Shown: in pieces, positions 27,965-36,636 of the stretch
How positions within the stretch are numbered: the first letter of the stretch is position 1
Layout of the letters: each line of letters opens with the position of its first letter
Assembly: GCA_913775265.1 (NCBI GenBank)
Contig: CAJYJH010000041.1
Location: 1-64,000, forward strand
Length of the DNA: 64,000 nucleotides
Source: an uncultured Mucilaginibacter sp.
GTDB taxonomy: Bacteria; Bacteroidota; Bacteroidia; Sphingobacteriales; Sphingobacteriaceae
Reading direction: 5' to 3'
The notes under the pieces: generated by a model
The model's input: the letters and a program-made list of their open reading frames with translations, nothing else
What the model was told of the DNA's origin: nothing
Database searches by the model: none
Program-made: the position numbers and the translations under genes

Positions 27965-29134
27965 ATGAAAAGTCTGAAAGGAAATATAAGCGTTGCGTTA
28001 TCAATTATCAGTTTAACCGGTTTGTTAAGCCTGAGTGCCTGCCACTCTGATGATAAAGAAAAAGCCGAGCAGGAGCGTTCGCAAAAAGAACAGGCAGGTA
28101 TAGAGGTGCCGCCTGTAGAAACTGTGGTACTCGAAAAAGGGAAAATGGCATCGAGCTTACAAGTGCCCGGTGAATTGGCTCCTTTTCAACAGGTGAGCCT
28201 TTATGCTAAAATAAACAGTTATGTAAAAAAATATCTGGTAGATGTAGGCTCGGAAGTGCACAAAGGGCAATTAATGATTATACTGGAAGCCCCTGAAATC
28301 AATTCCCAACTGGCTTCGGCACGGGCAAGAATCAAGCAACAGGAGGCACTGTATCTGGCCAGCAAGGCTACTTATGATAGGTTGTACAGCACCAGCAAAA
28401 CCCCCGGTACTATTGCACAAAACGATCTGGACCAGGCAGATGCGCGGCGCAAGGCTGATTATGCCAATCTGGATGCCGCAAAAGCTGCTTACCAGGAAGT
28501 GTCGGCCAACTTACAATACTTGCAGATACATGCGCCGTTTGATGGCGTAGTAAGCGAACGTAATGCAAGCTTGGGCGCTTATGTAGGTCCGGGCGGAACA
28601 GGATCTGCAATGCCGTTGTTCGTGGTACAACAACAAAAAAAACTGCGTTTAATTATCTCAGTTCCCGAGTTAAGTACCGGCTCTTTAAGTAACCGTGAGC
28701 AGGTGAGCTTTACGGTAAAGGCGTTACCTAATCAGCAGTTTACTGCGCATATTAAACGTATGGCAGGCGCCTTGGATAGCCGCTTACGTTCAGAGCGATT
28801 AGAAATGGACGTAGAGAACCCCAATAAAACTTTGCTCCCAGGTATGTATGCTGAGGTAAGCGTACCTACCAAGTCGCACGATAGTACTTTTGTGGTACCT
28901 AAGTCGGCGCTGGTTCAATCCACCGAAAAATTATTTGTGGTACGGGTTGATGATAAGCACCGCGCGCAATGGGTAGACGTTCAAAAGGGATTACAAAACA
29001 AAGATGCAGTTGAGGTATACAGCAAAGAATTAAAGCCAGGCGATAAATTGGTGAAAACTGCTACTGATGAAATACGCGACGGACAGCCGGTTAAAGATAA
29101 GCCGGCTAAGATGGATAGTGATAAAGGAGAATAG
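27965..29134 (+). CDS. RND efflux periplasmic adaptor (membrane fusion protein)
   Basis: A 389-aa HlyD/AcrA-type adaptor with a lipoprotein signal (LLSLSACH, acylated cysteine about C26). The lipoyl-like hairpin begins PGELAPFQQVSLYAKINSY; coiled-coil helices span roughly residues 105-170, followed by the second half-lipoyl segment HAPFDGVVSERNASLGAYV and the beta-barrel domain. The C-terminal part is lysine- and aspartate-rich (PVKDKPAKMDSDKGE). It is the last gene of the operon and ends before a bidirectional terminator. Confidence 0.9.
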   Translation: MKSLKGNISVALSIISLTGLLSLSACHSDDKEKAEQERSQKEQAGIEVPPVETVVLEKGKMASSLQVPGELAPFQQVSLYAKINSYVKKYLVDVGSEVHKGQLMIILEAPEINSQLASARARIKQQEALYLASKATYDRLYSTSKTPGTIAQNDLDQADARRKADYANLDAAKAAYQEVSANLQYLQIHAPFDGVVSERNASLGAYVGPGGTGSAMPLFVVQQQKKLRLIISVPELSTGSLSNREQVSFTVKALPNQQFTAHIKRMAGALDSRLRSERLEMDVENPNKTLLPGMYAEVSVPTKSHDSTFVVPKSALVQSTEKLFVVRVDDKHRAQWVDVQKGLQNKDAVEVYSKELKPGDKLVKTATDEIRDGQPVKDKPAKMDSDKGE

Positions 29135-29147
29135 TTAGGTAGATATT

Positions 29148-29194
29148 AACACAAAAGCCACCTCATAATTGATTTATAAGGCGGCCTTTGTGTT
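29148..29194. terminator. Bidirectional terminator
   Basis: 16-base arms (29148-29163 and 29179-29194) with two mismatches, between the convergent adaptor and MpaB-like genes. T-rich on one side and A-rich on the other. Confidence 0.65.
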
Positions 29195-29204
29195 TCTGTA
29201 GATT

Positions 29205-30269
29205 TTATAGCCCTGCATGTTGCTTATTAAACTGCTTGTACTGCTGCCGATATTCATTTTTGATTGAAGGCACAATTTTGAATTCCTGAAATGTGCCTGC
29301 CAGTTTAAGCAAATTTACTGCTGATTTAGGCACCTGCCCTTTGGGTAAATTAATGATATCAGCAATTTCATCACCAACTAAAAAACGCATCAACTGCACT
29401 GTTTCTTTAGCGCTGATACTGCCTTTGCTTAAATTGGCTCCGGTAATGTAGTCCGTTAGTGATTTAGTTAATGCCCTTCCCTCTTCAGACGATCTGAATT
29501 GCCTGCGACTGATAGCCTGTTCCAAGGCAATAGCCTGCTGACCATCCTCGGGCAATAATCTTTCATCAACGCCCAACAGATAGCCAATCACGTTCCACAA
29601 GTGCATAAATGCTTGCTGATCAGCATAACTTACAGCAATGTCCAGTTTGCGCAAACCTCTGATAACTAATAAAGAGAATGACAGATTAGTGCCTGCCATA
29701 TCTTCCTGATTAACGGGTTGTCCCCAAGCTATTTGCCACTGCTGGCTTTGCAGTGTATAGTAGCGCGCCATGGCATGCATCATCCGTACTTTAACAATAG
29801 TAGCAAAACCCTGCCCCTCGGGCGTAAACGCATCCGGCGACATTACCTGCCAAACAAATTCGCCTGTTTCGCGCAGGCGTTTGCCTACGTCGTTTCGTAA
29901 CCTGTCAGAAAAGTATAATACCCTAGCACCATCAGCGGCTGCATAACAGTATGGTAATGACAGCAGCCCAAGCATATTCATTATCAGTGATGCATACCGC
30001 GCGAAAAAAGCCGCACCTGTTTGCATTTCCCTGTGGTTGGCCCACCCGGGTAATTGAGTAGCGTTAAGCAACAACGGTTCGTCTTTTAGTAATTCAGGTA
30101 ATTGTAAAAGCTGCGAATTGTATTTAAGGTCAGTCAGGTATTGGCGCATTATTATTTTAACTTCTTCATTACTAAAACACCGGTTCAGTAAATCATCTGC
30201 GGCACTATCTGCTTGCTCTCGCATGCCCGACAAAAACTCATCCGTGTACCCGGCTGCTATTGTATTCAT
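29205..30269 (-). CDS. MpaB-family / rubber-oxygenase-like (DUF2236) haem oxygenase
   Basis: A 354-aa member of the DUF2236 fold shared by rubber oxygenase Lcp and fungal MpaB. Diagnostic blocks are GAAFFARY, the KVRMMHAMAR helix whose histidine corresponds to the family's haem ligand, the NQEDMAGT signature, and WNVIGYLLGVDERLLP. Lcp cleaves cis-1,4-polyisoprene; MpaB cleaves a farnesyl chain in mycophenolic acid synthesis. There is no signal peptide here, so a cytoplasmic isoprenoid or lipid substrate is more likely than rubber. The ATG at 30269 is the only plausible start. It is monocistronic. Confidence 0.75.
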   Translation of the reverse strand: MNTIAAGYTDEFLSGMREQADSAADDLLNRCFSNEEVKIIMRQYLTDLKYNSQLLQLPELLKDEPLLLNATQLPGWANHREMQTGAAFFARYASLIMNMLGLLSLPYCYAAADGARVLYFSDRLRNDVGKRLRETGEFVWQVMSPDAFTPEGQGFATIVKVRMMHAMARYYTLQSQQWQIAWGQPVNQEDMAGTNLSFSLLVIRGLRKLDIAVSYADQQAFMHLWNVIGYLLGVDERLLPEDGQQAIALEQAISRRQFRSSEEGRALTKSLTDYITGANLSKGSISAKETVQLMRFLVGDEIADIINLPKGQVPKSAVNLLKLAGTFQEFKIVPSIKNEYRQQYKQFNKQHAGL

Positions 30270-30346
30270 TCTCTAAATTTTTCTTTAAAAAAACACAGGC
30301 AAAACCGTTTAAGTTTTGCCTGCATTCCTGTTATTAATTATCACGT

Positions 30347-30760
30347 CTAAAACAATCCACCTAAACCTTTTCCGCCGGTCAGTGAGCCTAAGATACCGTC
30401 GAGCGACAAGCTGCTATCGTTGGGATCATTGGTTTTTTTGGCAAATTTTTGTAATATCCCTGGCAATGCGGCGGCAATAGCTGTTGCTGCGGCCGGCGGC
30501 AATCCAAATTTATTAGCCAAGTTAGTTACTAAACCGCCACCCATATCATTAGATGCCGTATTGTTTCCTCCACCGGCCAACGATGATAACCAGTCGCCGA
30601 TGCCTCCACCCGAACTTACTGCCTGATTTTTCACTTGGTTTTCAACGTGACTGGCAATTTCCTGCTCAATCTCATTGCTCCTGTCCTGTGGTAAAGCGGC
30701 TTTAGCTTCAGGGTTATTATTTATTTGCTCTTTTACAATTCCTAATATCTGATCAAACAT
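30347..30760 (-). CDS. DUF937/YidB-like small protein
   Basis: A 137-aa product: an N-terminal helical segment (FDQILGIVKEQINNNPEAKAAL), a Gly/Asn/Ser-rich linker, then hydrophobic helices around AAATAIAAALPGILQKF and a glycine-rich tail SLTGGKGLGGLF. The alternation of SLSLDGILGSLTGG-type repeats resembles DUF937 / YidB proteins. There is no signal peptide. It may be a structural or stress-related protein; its position next to the YsnF operon (divergent) supports but does not prove a stress role. Confidence 0.6.
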   Translation of the reverse strand: MFDQILGIVKEQINNNPEAKAALPQDRSNEIEQEIASHVENQVKNQAVSSGGGIGDWLSSLAGGGNNTASNDMGGGLVTNLANKFGLPPAAATAIAAALPGILQKFAKKTNDPNDSSLSLDGILGSLTGGKGLGGLF

Positions 30761-31018
30761 AGTTGTAAGTATTTAAAGTGTGTATAGCGTGTCCAGTAAA
30801 AACCATCGGGTTAATTACTTCTCTTTAAAGTATATATCCGGAAATTTGTTTTTAAAAATCGAGACTTGGCAGTTAAAGGCCACCATAACCCTTAAGCACA
30901 AGTATATCAGTACATTTTTGGTATTTTTTAAAACCTTATATAATAAAAAAGCTTTTAAATTATAAGCCTGGACGAGAATCAAGGCAGTGTTTTAATCAAT
31001 AGTTACAATAGATATATT

Positions 31019-31450
31019 ATGCCTAACTGGAATATATTCGCTGATAAGGATGCCGCTGATGACCGCGGGCAGCAACGCGCAGAACACACCACCATACCAG
31101 TGATGCAAGAAGACCTGCAGGTAGATAAACAGCTTGTAGAAAGCGGCAAGATAAACATCTCCAAACGGGTGGTTGACGAGGATGTTACCGTGAATGTGCC
31201 GGTAGTAAATGAAGAAGTTATTGTAGAGAAAAAAGCCATCAACCAGTATGTTGATACGCCTCCACCAGCTGTAAGGCAAGATGGGGACACTACCATTGTA
31301 TCAGTATTAAAAGAAGTACTGGTAGTAGAGAAACGCCTGATGCTGGTTGAAGAAGTGCACATCACCAAAAAACGTACAGAAACTGCTAACCCAAGCCAGG
31401 AAACTTTGCGCCGCGAAGAAGTTACTGTAAGTCGGACAACTAACCTTTAA
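31019..31450 (+). CDS. YsnF/AvaK (DUF2382) domain protein
   Basis: A 143-aa protein made almost entirely of one YsnF-type DUF2382 domain: IPVMQEDLQVDKQLVESGKI, then paired halves VVNEEVIVEKKAI and EVLVVEKRLMLVEEVHITKK. These charged beta-repeat domains occur in stress-related proteins, often with PRC-barrel modules; their molecular function is not established. The N-terminus is only about 25 residues of acidic linker. It is the first gene of a four-gene operon (31019-33706). Confidence 0.8.
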   Translation: MPNWNIFADKDAADDRGQQRAEHTTIPVMQEDLQVDKQLVESGKINISKRVVDEDVTVNVPVVNEEVIVEKKAINQYVDTPPPAVRQDGDTTIVSVLKEVLVVEKRLMLVEEVHITKKRTETANPSQETLRREEVTVSRTTNL

Positions 31451-31511
31451 TGAACCTTTCCTTAACATCTATCATAACAAATAAATTAATTTACCTTAAA
31501 AACAGAAAAAC

Positions 31512-32438
31512 ATGTCACACACTGTAGTTGGCGTTTTTAGCTACACCAGCGAAGCGCAAGAAGCGAAAGATTATTTAGTGAATAATGGGTTCAACAGCGC
31601 CGACATTGATATTGCTACCCGCGAAGGCGTTGCGGATGATCAGGAAGAAGATTTTGGAGATCGGGTGAGCAACTTTTTCAGCAACCTTTTTGGCGGCGAT
31701 GATGATGATGATACCCGAAACAAATATACAGAGGCAGGCCGCAAAGGCACTATCGTTACCGTGCATGCGCGCAATTCGGATGAGGCACAGCGCGCCGCCG
31801 AAATATTAGATAATTATGGAGCAAACGACGTGGACAGCAACTATGCTGATAATATAGTCGGTGGTACTGCGTTGGGTAACACGAACACCTACCAAACCAA
31901 TAATTTAACAGATAGCGAACTGGCTAATCGCAGGCTGGAGGAAAATAATTTAAACAACCGGCTATCTACTGGCGACGACCAGGATACAGGCTACAAAAAT
32001 ATCGACTTGCCGGCAGGTACCATCCCGATTATCCAGGAAGACATGCAAGTAGGCAAACGTGAAGAAGAAACCGGCGGCGTGCGCCTGCGCAGCCGCATTG
32101 TAGAGCGTCCGGTAGAAGAAAACATCCGCCTGCGCCAGGAGCACGTGAATGTAGAGCGCACTCCGGTTAACCGCCCGGCTACCGATGCCGACTTTAAAAA
32201 TTTTAAAGAAGGTACCGTTGAGGTAAGAGAACACAACGAGGTGCCGGTAGTAGCCAAAGATGCTCGTGTAGTGGAAGAAGTAAAACTGGACAAAGAAGTA
32301 TCAGAACGCGAAGAAACGGTACGTGATACCGTTCGCAATACCGAAGTGAATACAGAAAATTTAAATACTACAACCGATAACCCGGTGTACCGGTCGGACA
32401 GCAACAAAAGCTATAATGATTACAAAGACAATGTGTAA
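31512..32438 (+). CDS. General stress protein 17M-like N-terminus fused to YsnF (DUF2382) domain
   Basis: A 308-aa cytoplasmic protein. The N-terminal part (about 1-115, VVGVFSYTSEAQEAKDYLVNNGF) resembles the YflT / GsiB-type heat-induced stress domain, with an acidic FFSNLFGGDDDDD insert. A polar linker leads to a full two-part DUF2382 domain (about 165-290) starting IPIIQEDMQVGKREEETGG. Its second half, EREETVRDTVRNTEV, is identical to the end of the PRC-barrel gene product two genes downstream. The role in osmotic or envelope stress is inferred from family context. Confidence 0.8.
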   Translation: MSHTVVGVFSYTSEAQEAKDYLVNNGFNSADIDIATREGVADDQEEDFGDRVSNFFSNLFGGDDDDDTRNKYTEAGRKGTIVTVHARNSDEAQRAAEILDNYGANDVDSNYADNIVGGTALGNTNTYQTNNLTDSELANRRLEENNLNNRLSTGDDQDTGYKNIDLPAGTIPIIQEDMQVGKREEETGGVRLRSRIVERPVEENIRLRQEHVNVERTPVNRPATDADFKNFKEGTVEVREHNEVPVVAKDARVVEEVKLDKEVSEREETVRDTVRNTEVNTENLNTTTDNPVYRSDSNKSYNDYKDNV

Positions 32439-32526
32439 GCAGCGTCGATAAACAAACAAACAGCAGCCATTCTTTGTAGTGGCTGTTGTTTGTTATAAGC
32501 ATTTTTCAACACTCAACAATTTACCT

Positions 32527-32745
32527 ATGGCAGAGATTAATGTTAGACCTAAAAATAAATCGCCGTGGTGGCTTTGGCTGCTGCTTGTATTGATTGTAGG
32601 CGGTTTGGCCTTTTACTTTTTACGCGGTGGCGGCAACAACGCCGGCTTGGGCAGTAGTGCAGCAGATACAACCAGCACTCTGTCTACAGATACCACTATC
32701 TCTACTTCAACTACCGGTGGGGTGCGCGATAGTTCATCCAATTAA
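32527..32745 (+). CDS. Small single-span membrane protein in the YsnF operon
   Basis: A 72-aa protein with a short N-terminal basic segment, one membrane helix (SPWWLWLLLVLIVGGLAFYFL), and a Ser/Thr/Gly-rich outer tail. No domain is recognisable. I chose the ATG at 32527; a start at 32479 would add 16 poorly conserved residues and lies closer to the preceding gene. Its conserved place between two DUF2382 genes suggests a membrane anchor or partner for the stress proteins, which is inference. Confidence 0.65.
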   Translation: MAEINVRPKNKSPWWLWLLLVLIVGGLAFYFLRGGGNNAGLGSSAADTTSTLSTDTTISTSTTGGVRDSSSN

Positions 32746-32767
32746 TTGACTTTAAAAAAGAATTTAC

Positions 32768-33706
32768 ATGGCTTACGATAATGAAAAAGATCAGCCCCGC
32801 CTGCAGGAACTGGGCGGCAGCGATTACGAGATAGTAGACGGCCAATATAATATTAAAGGCTGGGAAGTTAAAAACGAGCAGAACCAAGTTATTGGGGATG
32901 TTATCGAACTGTTATTCGATCCGGTATCGCAACGGGTGAGATACATGATTGTGGATACTGACGCAAATGATTTGCGTTTAAACGCGCGTAAAGTACTCAT
33001 ACCGATTGGATTGGCCGAACTGCACGAAAAAGACGATGATGTGATTGTGCCTAATGTAACTGCTAATCAAATCCAGGCACTGCCCGATTATACCGGACTG
33101 CCTTTAGATACTGATGCTGAAAGATTGATTGTAAACACTTTTGAGCATCGACCTGATACCATCATAACTCCTGTGGCCGAAGCTGGAACTGTCGCTACTG
33201 CTCCGGCACAGGACTTTTACGAGCATCAGCAGTTTAATCAAAACAGATTATATAATCGCCGCACGGCAGTTACCGATGCACAGGTAACACCAGCACCGGT
33301 TCATCCAGGCCATACGATCATTAAAGATTACACCAACGAACCACTGGCAGATAACAAAACGGTTGCCGAAAGAGATGCAGAGCTTCGTGGCACACCGGCT
33401 GCCCAAAACAGCACAGCAGCCATTGAGCAAGCAGCCATCGGCGGTACTACGTTGGTGCCAGACATCACCGTGCATAACAGACCATCAACACCGGCTCCGT
33501 TCGAAACTTTTAAAGAGGGCAATATTGAGATTATTGAACACCGCGAAGTGCCGGTGGTAAACAAGCAAGCCCGCGTGGTTGAAGAAGTAAATGTTAACCG
33601 CAATATTGACGAGCGCGAAGAAACTGTTCGGGACACGGTGCGCAACACCGAGGTTGAGGCGGAGCGTATAGAGCAACGCAGAGATCACAATGATCCGCTG
33701 ATTTAA
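32768..33706 (+). CDS. PRC-barrel domain protein with half YsnF domain
   Basis: A 312-aa protein with an N-terminal PRC-barrel (about 20-110: YNIKGWEVKNEQNQVIGDV, then VRYMIVDTDAN). A long polar linker leads to the C-terminal DUF2382 portion (about 245-305). Only the second half of that domain is evident; the first half, as seen in the 31512 gene product, seems to be replaced by linker. PRC-barrels bind RNA or partner proteins in other systems. It ends the operon, directly before a perfect hairpin terminator. Confidence 0.8.
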   Translation: MAYDNEKDQPRLQELGGSDYEIVDGQYNIKGWEVKNEQNQVIGDVIELLFDPVSQRVRYMIVDTDANDLRLNARKVLIPIGLAELHEKDDDVIVPNVTANQIQALPDYTGLPLDTDAERLIVNTFEHRPDTIITPVAEAGTVATAPAQDFYEHQQFNQNRLYNRRTAVTDAQVTPAPVHPGHTIIKDYTNEPLADNKTVAERDAELRGTPAAQNSTAAIEQAAIGGTTLVPDITVHNRPSTPAPFETFKEGNIEIIEHREVPVVNKQARVVEEVNVNRNIDEREETVRDTVRNTEVEAERIEQRRDHNDPLI

Positions 33707-33723
33707 TCTACTCTTTAAATACA

Positions 33724-33765
33724 AAACAAAAGGCGCTTTTCCGTGAAGAAAAGCGCCTTTTGTTT
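33724..33765. terminator. Bidirectional rho-independent terminator
   Basis: Perfect 18-base arms (33724-33741 and 33748-33765), loop CGTGAA, A-rich before and T-rich after. It separates the YsnF operon from the convergent TonB receptor gene. Confidence 0.9.
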
Positions 33766-33784
33766 AATGTATATTGATGTGAAT

Positions 33785-36070
33785 TTATTTAATATCCAGC
33801 GGTAAAAAGAAACCAAAGGTGATATTTCGGCCTGGGTTATAAACGCCCAAAGTTGGATCGGTTTGGCTCAAACGGCCGGGCTTTAAGCGGCTAAGCGCAT
33901 CATAGTAACGCTTGTCGGTCAGGTTATTGCCGGATAAGTAAACCTTAAGCTGCTGACGACCCAGTTTAAACGTAGTACCTACACCGGCGTTGAGCAGGGT
34001 GTAAGAACTGGTCGAGGTTTCAAAAGTGGCATCAATACGGTTTTGACGAAAGTAATTGTTGATACCGGCATACACGTAAAATGAGTTAAGCCCTTTAATT
34101 TTTGGCTCAAATCTTAAAGTATTGTTCATACTTCCAGCCGGGATAAACGGCAACGGCCTGTTTAAACTGGTGTTTTGAGCATGAGTATAACCAAATGTGT
34201 TTTCGAAGTGGATAAATGATACCGGGTGCAAGGTTAAGCTGGCCTCCGCTCCGTATAAATTGGCGTTTACCTGTCCGTAACGATAAACCGGATAGTTCAC
34301 TAAATCTTCGTTAGGCACTACGATGGTTTCGTTGTTAGTGTTAGAAGCATAAATGTAATTGTGTATATAATTTTCGTACACGCCTACACTACCCGTAACT
34401 AATCCCGATCCAAACTCAAGCGTAGCATCAGCCTGGTAGCTACGTTCCGGGTTTAAATTACCATTACCAATTTCATACCTAAATGTACCTTCGTGCACAC
34501 CGTTCGACCCTAACTCTGCCGGGTTGGGTGCCCGGAAGGCAGAACCCGCATTAGCTTTAAAGTTCAAGTTTTCGTTAAACACGTGAGTGTAACCCAAAGC
34601 ACCGCTTATGCTGTTAAAGTTGTTGTTAAAACCGGTAAACTTTTGCTCGCCATCTTCAATCAACTGCTTGCCTTTGTTCTGGATGTAATCATAACGTAAA
34701 CCTGCACTTACACTATTGGCACCGTAGGTCTTTTTCACAAAGGCAAATACACCGGTGGCGTAAGCTTTATACTCAGGGATCAACTTCTCTTCTGCTTTGT
34801 TCACACTATGACCAATGCTGCCGCTTAAACCAATGACTGGTTCCCAACCGTTTTTGGCAGGCAACGAGTATTTAGCGTCTAACGAGTAAGTATTCAGATC
34901 GAAAAATAAAGACGGCTCCGCGCTATCCTCCAACTCACGGCGCTGATTTTTTTGATAACCTAAGTCCAGTTTTAACGAACCTTCGCCAATTACAAAATTG
35001 TTGTTTAAGGCTATTTTATAGTGACGAATGTCTTGTCTTGGATAATCAAGCGTTCTGGAATGCTCAGTAGTGTATAAATCCTCCGGAGTTTCAGGGTCGA
35101 AAAAGCCGATGTTGTTTTTATAATACGAAACGTTTAAATGTGAGTATCCCCAGCTTTTATTTAAGCCCACCATACCACTTAAGTTGGTATTGTTAAAACC
35201 ACTGTTTGGAAAATAACCGCTCGGTGTTTTAAACGAATAAGCATTTTGGTAAGACCCTCTGCCGCGCCAAACGAAACCGTTTTCATTACCAGTTAACATG
35301 GCCGAAGATCCTGTTAAACCGTTGTTGGTAGAATAGTTCGACAGCAACTCGCCCTTAATTTTTCCCGGTGCAGGTGCCAAAGGCTCAACCAGGTTAATCA
35401 CCCCGCCAATAGCGTCAGAACCATATTGCAGTGAAGCCGCTCCGCGCAAAATCTCCACCCGATCTGCCTGGTACTGGTCTAACTCAATGCCATGCTCATC
35501 GCCCCATTGCTGGCCTTGTTGTTTAACCCCATCACTCAGGGTTACTACGCGGTTGTAACCTAAACCCCTAATGACTGGTTTAGATATACCCGGACCGGTA
35601 GTAATTTGGCTAACACCCGGCACCTGCTTGGCCAAAGCATCAATCAGGTTTGTATATGGGCCTTGTAATTCTTCTTTAGACACTACACCCGCAGATGTAC
35701 TATTATACTTGCTGGTAGCGGTAACCAGGGTGCCGGTAACCACTACTTCGCGGGCTTCTATAATACTGGGTATCAAACCAAAATCGAGTGACGATGGCGA
35801 TGATAGATCCACCGTTTTAACCATAGTTTGGTAGCCAACATAACGCACTTCAACCACGTATCGGCCACGGGCCGGCAGGGTACTAAAATTAAATTCGCCA
35901 TTAGCACCTGTACTGGTGCTTATTTTGAGTTGTGGCAGGGTAACGGTGGCGCCGATGATAGGCTCGTTGGTTTTAGAGTCGGTAACTTTACCGGTAAATG
36001 CAGCAACTGCCGCAAAAATATATGCAGGTAACATAAGCAGCAATAAGCTGCCTAATACTTTGATTTTCAT
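33785..36070 (-). CDS. TonB-dependent outer-membrane receptor, probably for a metal or metal complex
   Basis: A 761-aa receptor with a signal peptide, an N-terminal CarboxypepD_reg-like domain (about 22-105, GKVTDSKTNEPIIGATV), a plug domain (about 115-230, VPGVSQITTGPGISKPVIRG and VEILRGAASLQYGSDAIGG), and a beta-barrel ending in the aromatic strand FGFFLPLD. The size and short extracellular loops resemble ZnuD/HmuR-type receptors rather than SusC. It follows a His-rich small gene on the same strand (gap 66), and a CDF metal exporter is divergent, which supports metal transport. The ligand (Zn, Cu or a haem-like complex) is not settled. Confidence 0.8.
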   Translation of the reverse strand: MKIKVLGSLLLLMLPAYIFAAVAAFTGKVTDSKTNEPIIGATVTLPQLKISTSTGANGEFNFSTLPARGRYVVEVRYVGYQTMVKTVDLSSPSSLDFGLIPSIIEAREVVVTGTLVTATSKYNSTSAGVVSKEELQGPYTNLIDALAKQVPGVSQITTGPGISKPVIRGLGYNRVVTLSDGVKQQGQQWGDEHGIELDQYQADRVEILRGAASLQYGSDAIGGVINLVEPLAPAPGKIKGELLSNYSTNNGLTGSSAMLTGNENGFVWRGRGSYQNAYSFKTPSGYFPNSGFNNTNLSGMVGLNKSWGYSHLNVSYYKNNIGFFDPETPEDLYTTEHSRTLDYPRQDIRHYKIALNNNFVIGEGSLKLDLGYQKNQRRELEDSAEPSLFFDLNTYSLDAKYSLPAKNGWEPVIGLSGSIGHSVNKAEEKLIPEYKAYATGVFAFVKKTYGANSVSAGLRYDYIQNKGKQLIEDGEQKFTGFNNNFNSISGALGYTHVFNENLNFKANAGSAFRAPNPAELGSNGVHEGTFRYEIGNGNLNPERSYQADATLEFGSGLVTGSVGVYENYIHNYIYASNTNNETIVVPNEDLVNYPVYRYGQVNANLYGAEASLTLHPVSFIHFENTFGYTHAQNTSLNRPLPFIPAGSMNNTLRFEPKIKGLNSFYVYAGINNYFRQNRIDATFETSTSSYTLLNAGVGTTFKLGRQQLKVYLSGNNLTDKRYYDALSRLKPGRLSQTDPTLGVYNPGRNITFGFFLPLDIK

Positions 36071-36136
36071 GATAATAGGAAAACTAAACTTAGAATTTAT
36101 TGAACACGATAAAACAGCAGTAGCCTGAGCTACGGC

Positions 36137-36469
36137 TTATGCAAACAATAGATTATATGCCGGTGGCCCCCGGTTACCTGCCAGCAGTACCTTAATGTTC
36201 TGATAAATTACCGAACAGGCAATAGGTGCATAGGAACTACTGATAGACCAGAAATGAAAATCGTGATGCTGAAAAAACAACTGTATATGCCCATGCTGAA
36301 CGCAGATAGGACATTTATCTTCAGTTGTTGCTGACTTGTGCTTATGAGAATAATGCTTGGCCGACTGGGTATCGGTTTGGTGCGTATGCGCAAATACAAT
36401 TACTTGCCCTGCAACAAAAGTTAGCAGCAGCAATAATGAGGTCAGTATTTTAGCCGTACGCTTAGTCAA
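36137..36469 (-). CDS. Small exported His/Cys-rich protein, putative metal-binding
   Basis: A 110-aa protein with an N-terminal hydrophobic segment (ILTSLLLLLTFVAGQVIVFAH) and a mature part rich in His (HTHQTD, KHYSHKHK, HHDFHF) with a CPICVQHGH motif. This composition is similar to DUF2946-like and small periplasmic metal-binding proteins. The start must be TTG at 36469: an in-frame stop lies just upstream and no ATG precedes the signal. It is probably co-transcribed with the TonB receptor gene downstream. A role in metal capture or sensing is inferred. Confidence 0.65.
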   Translation of the reverse strand: MTKRTAKILTSLLLLLTFVAGQVIVFAHTHQTDTQSAKHYSHKHKSATTEDKCPICVQHGHIQLFFQHHDFHFWSISSSYAPIACSVIYQNIKVLLAGNRGPPAYNLLFA

Positions 36470-36483
36470 ATTTTAACTTGCTG

Positions 36484-36491
36484 CAAATATA
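36484..36491 (-). promoter_or_regulatory. -7 promoter box of the His-rich protein/TonB operon
   Basis: On the minus strand TATATTTG matches TAnnTTTG. A TTTTG element lies 21 bases upstream, in the accepted -33 range, which makes this one of the better two-part promoters in the window. Confidence 0.6.
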
Positions 36492-36636
36492 TTTCTTTAC
36501 AGCTGTTTTTACCAAAATAACACAGACATAACGGCTTTATTACATAATTGATGCTAAATAGTTTATCAGCATAAAATTCTGTCAGGTTGCTCGTGTGTCA
36601 AAAACCAATTGCCTTAAATCCTGTAATACATGTTTT

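Noticed and set aside
31003..31368. Ser/Thr-rich open frames antisense to the YsnF genes (also at 31991-32407 and 33328-33648)
   Set aside because: Shadows of the charged DUF2382 coding sequence, produced by its Glu/Val codon bias.
36595..36636. GTG start for the CDF transporter
   Set aside because: It would add a Cys-rich tail not expected in the family; the ATG at 36637 gives the usual N-terminus. Not excluded.
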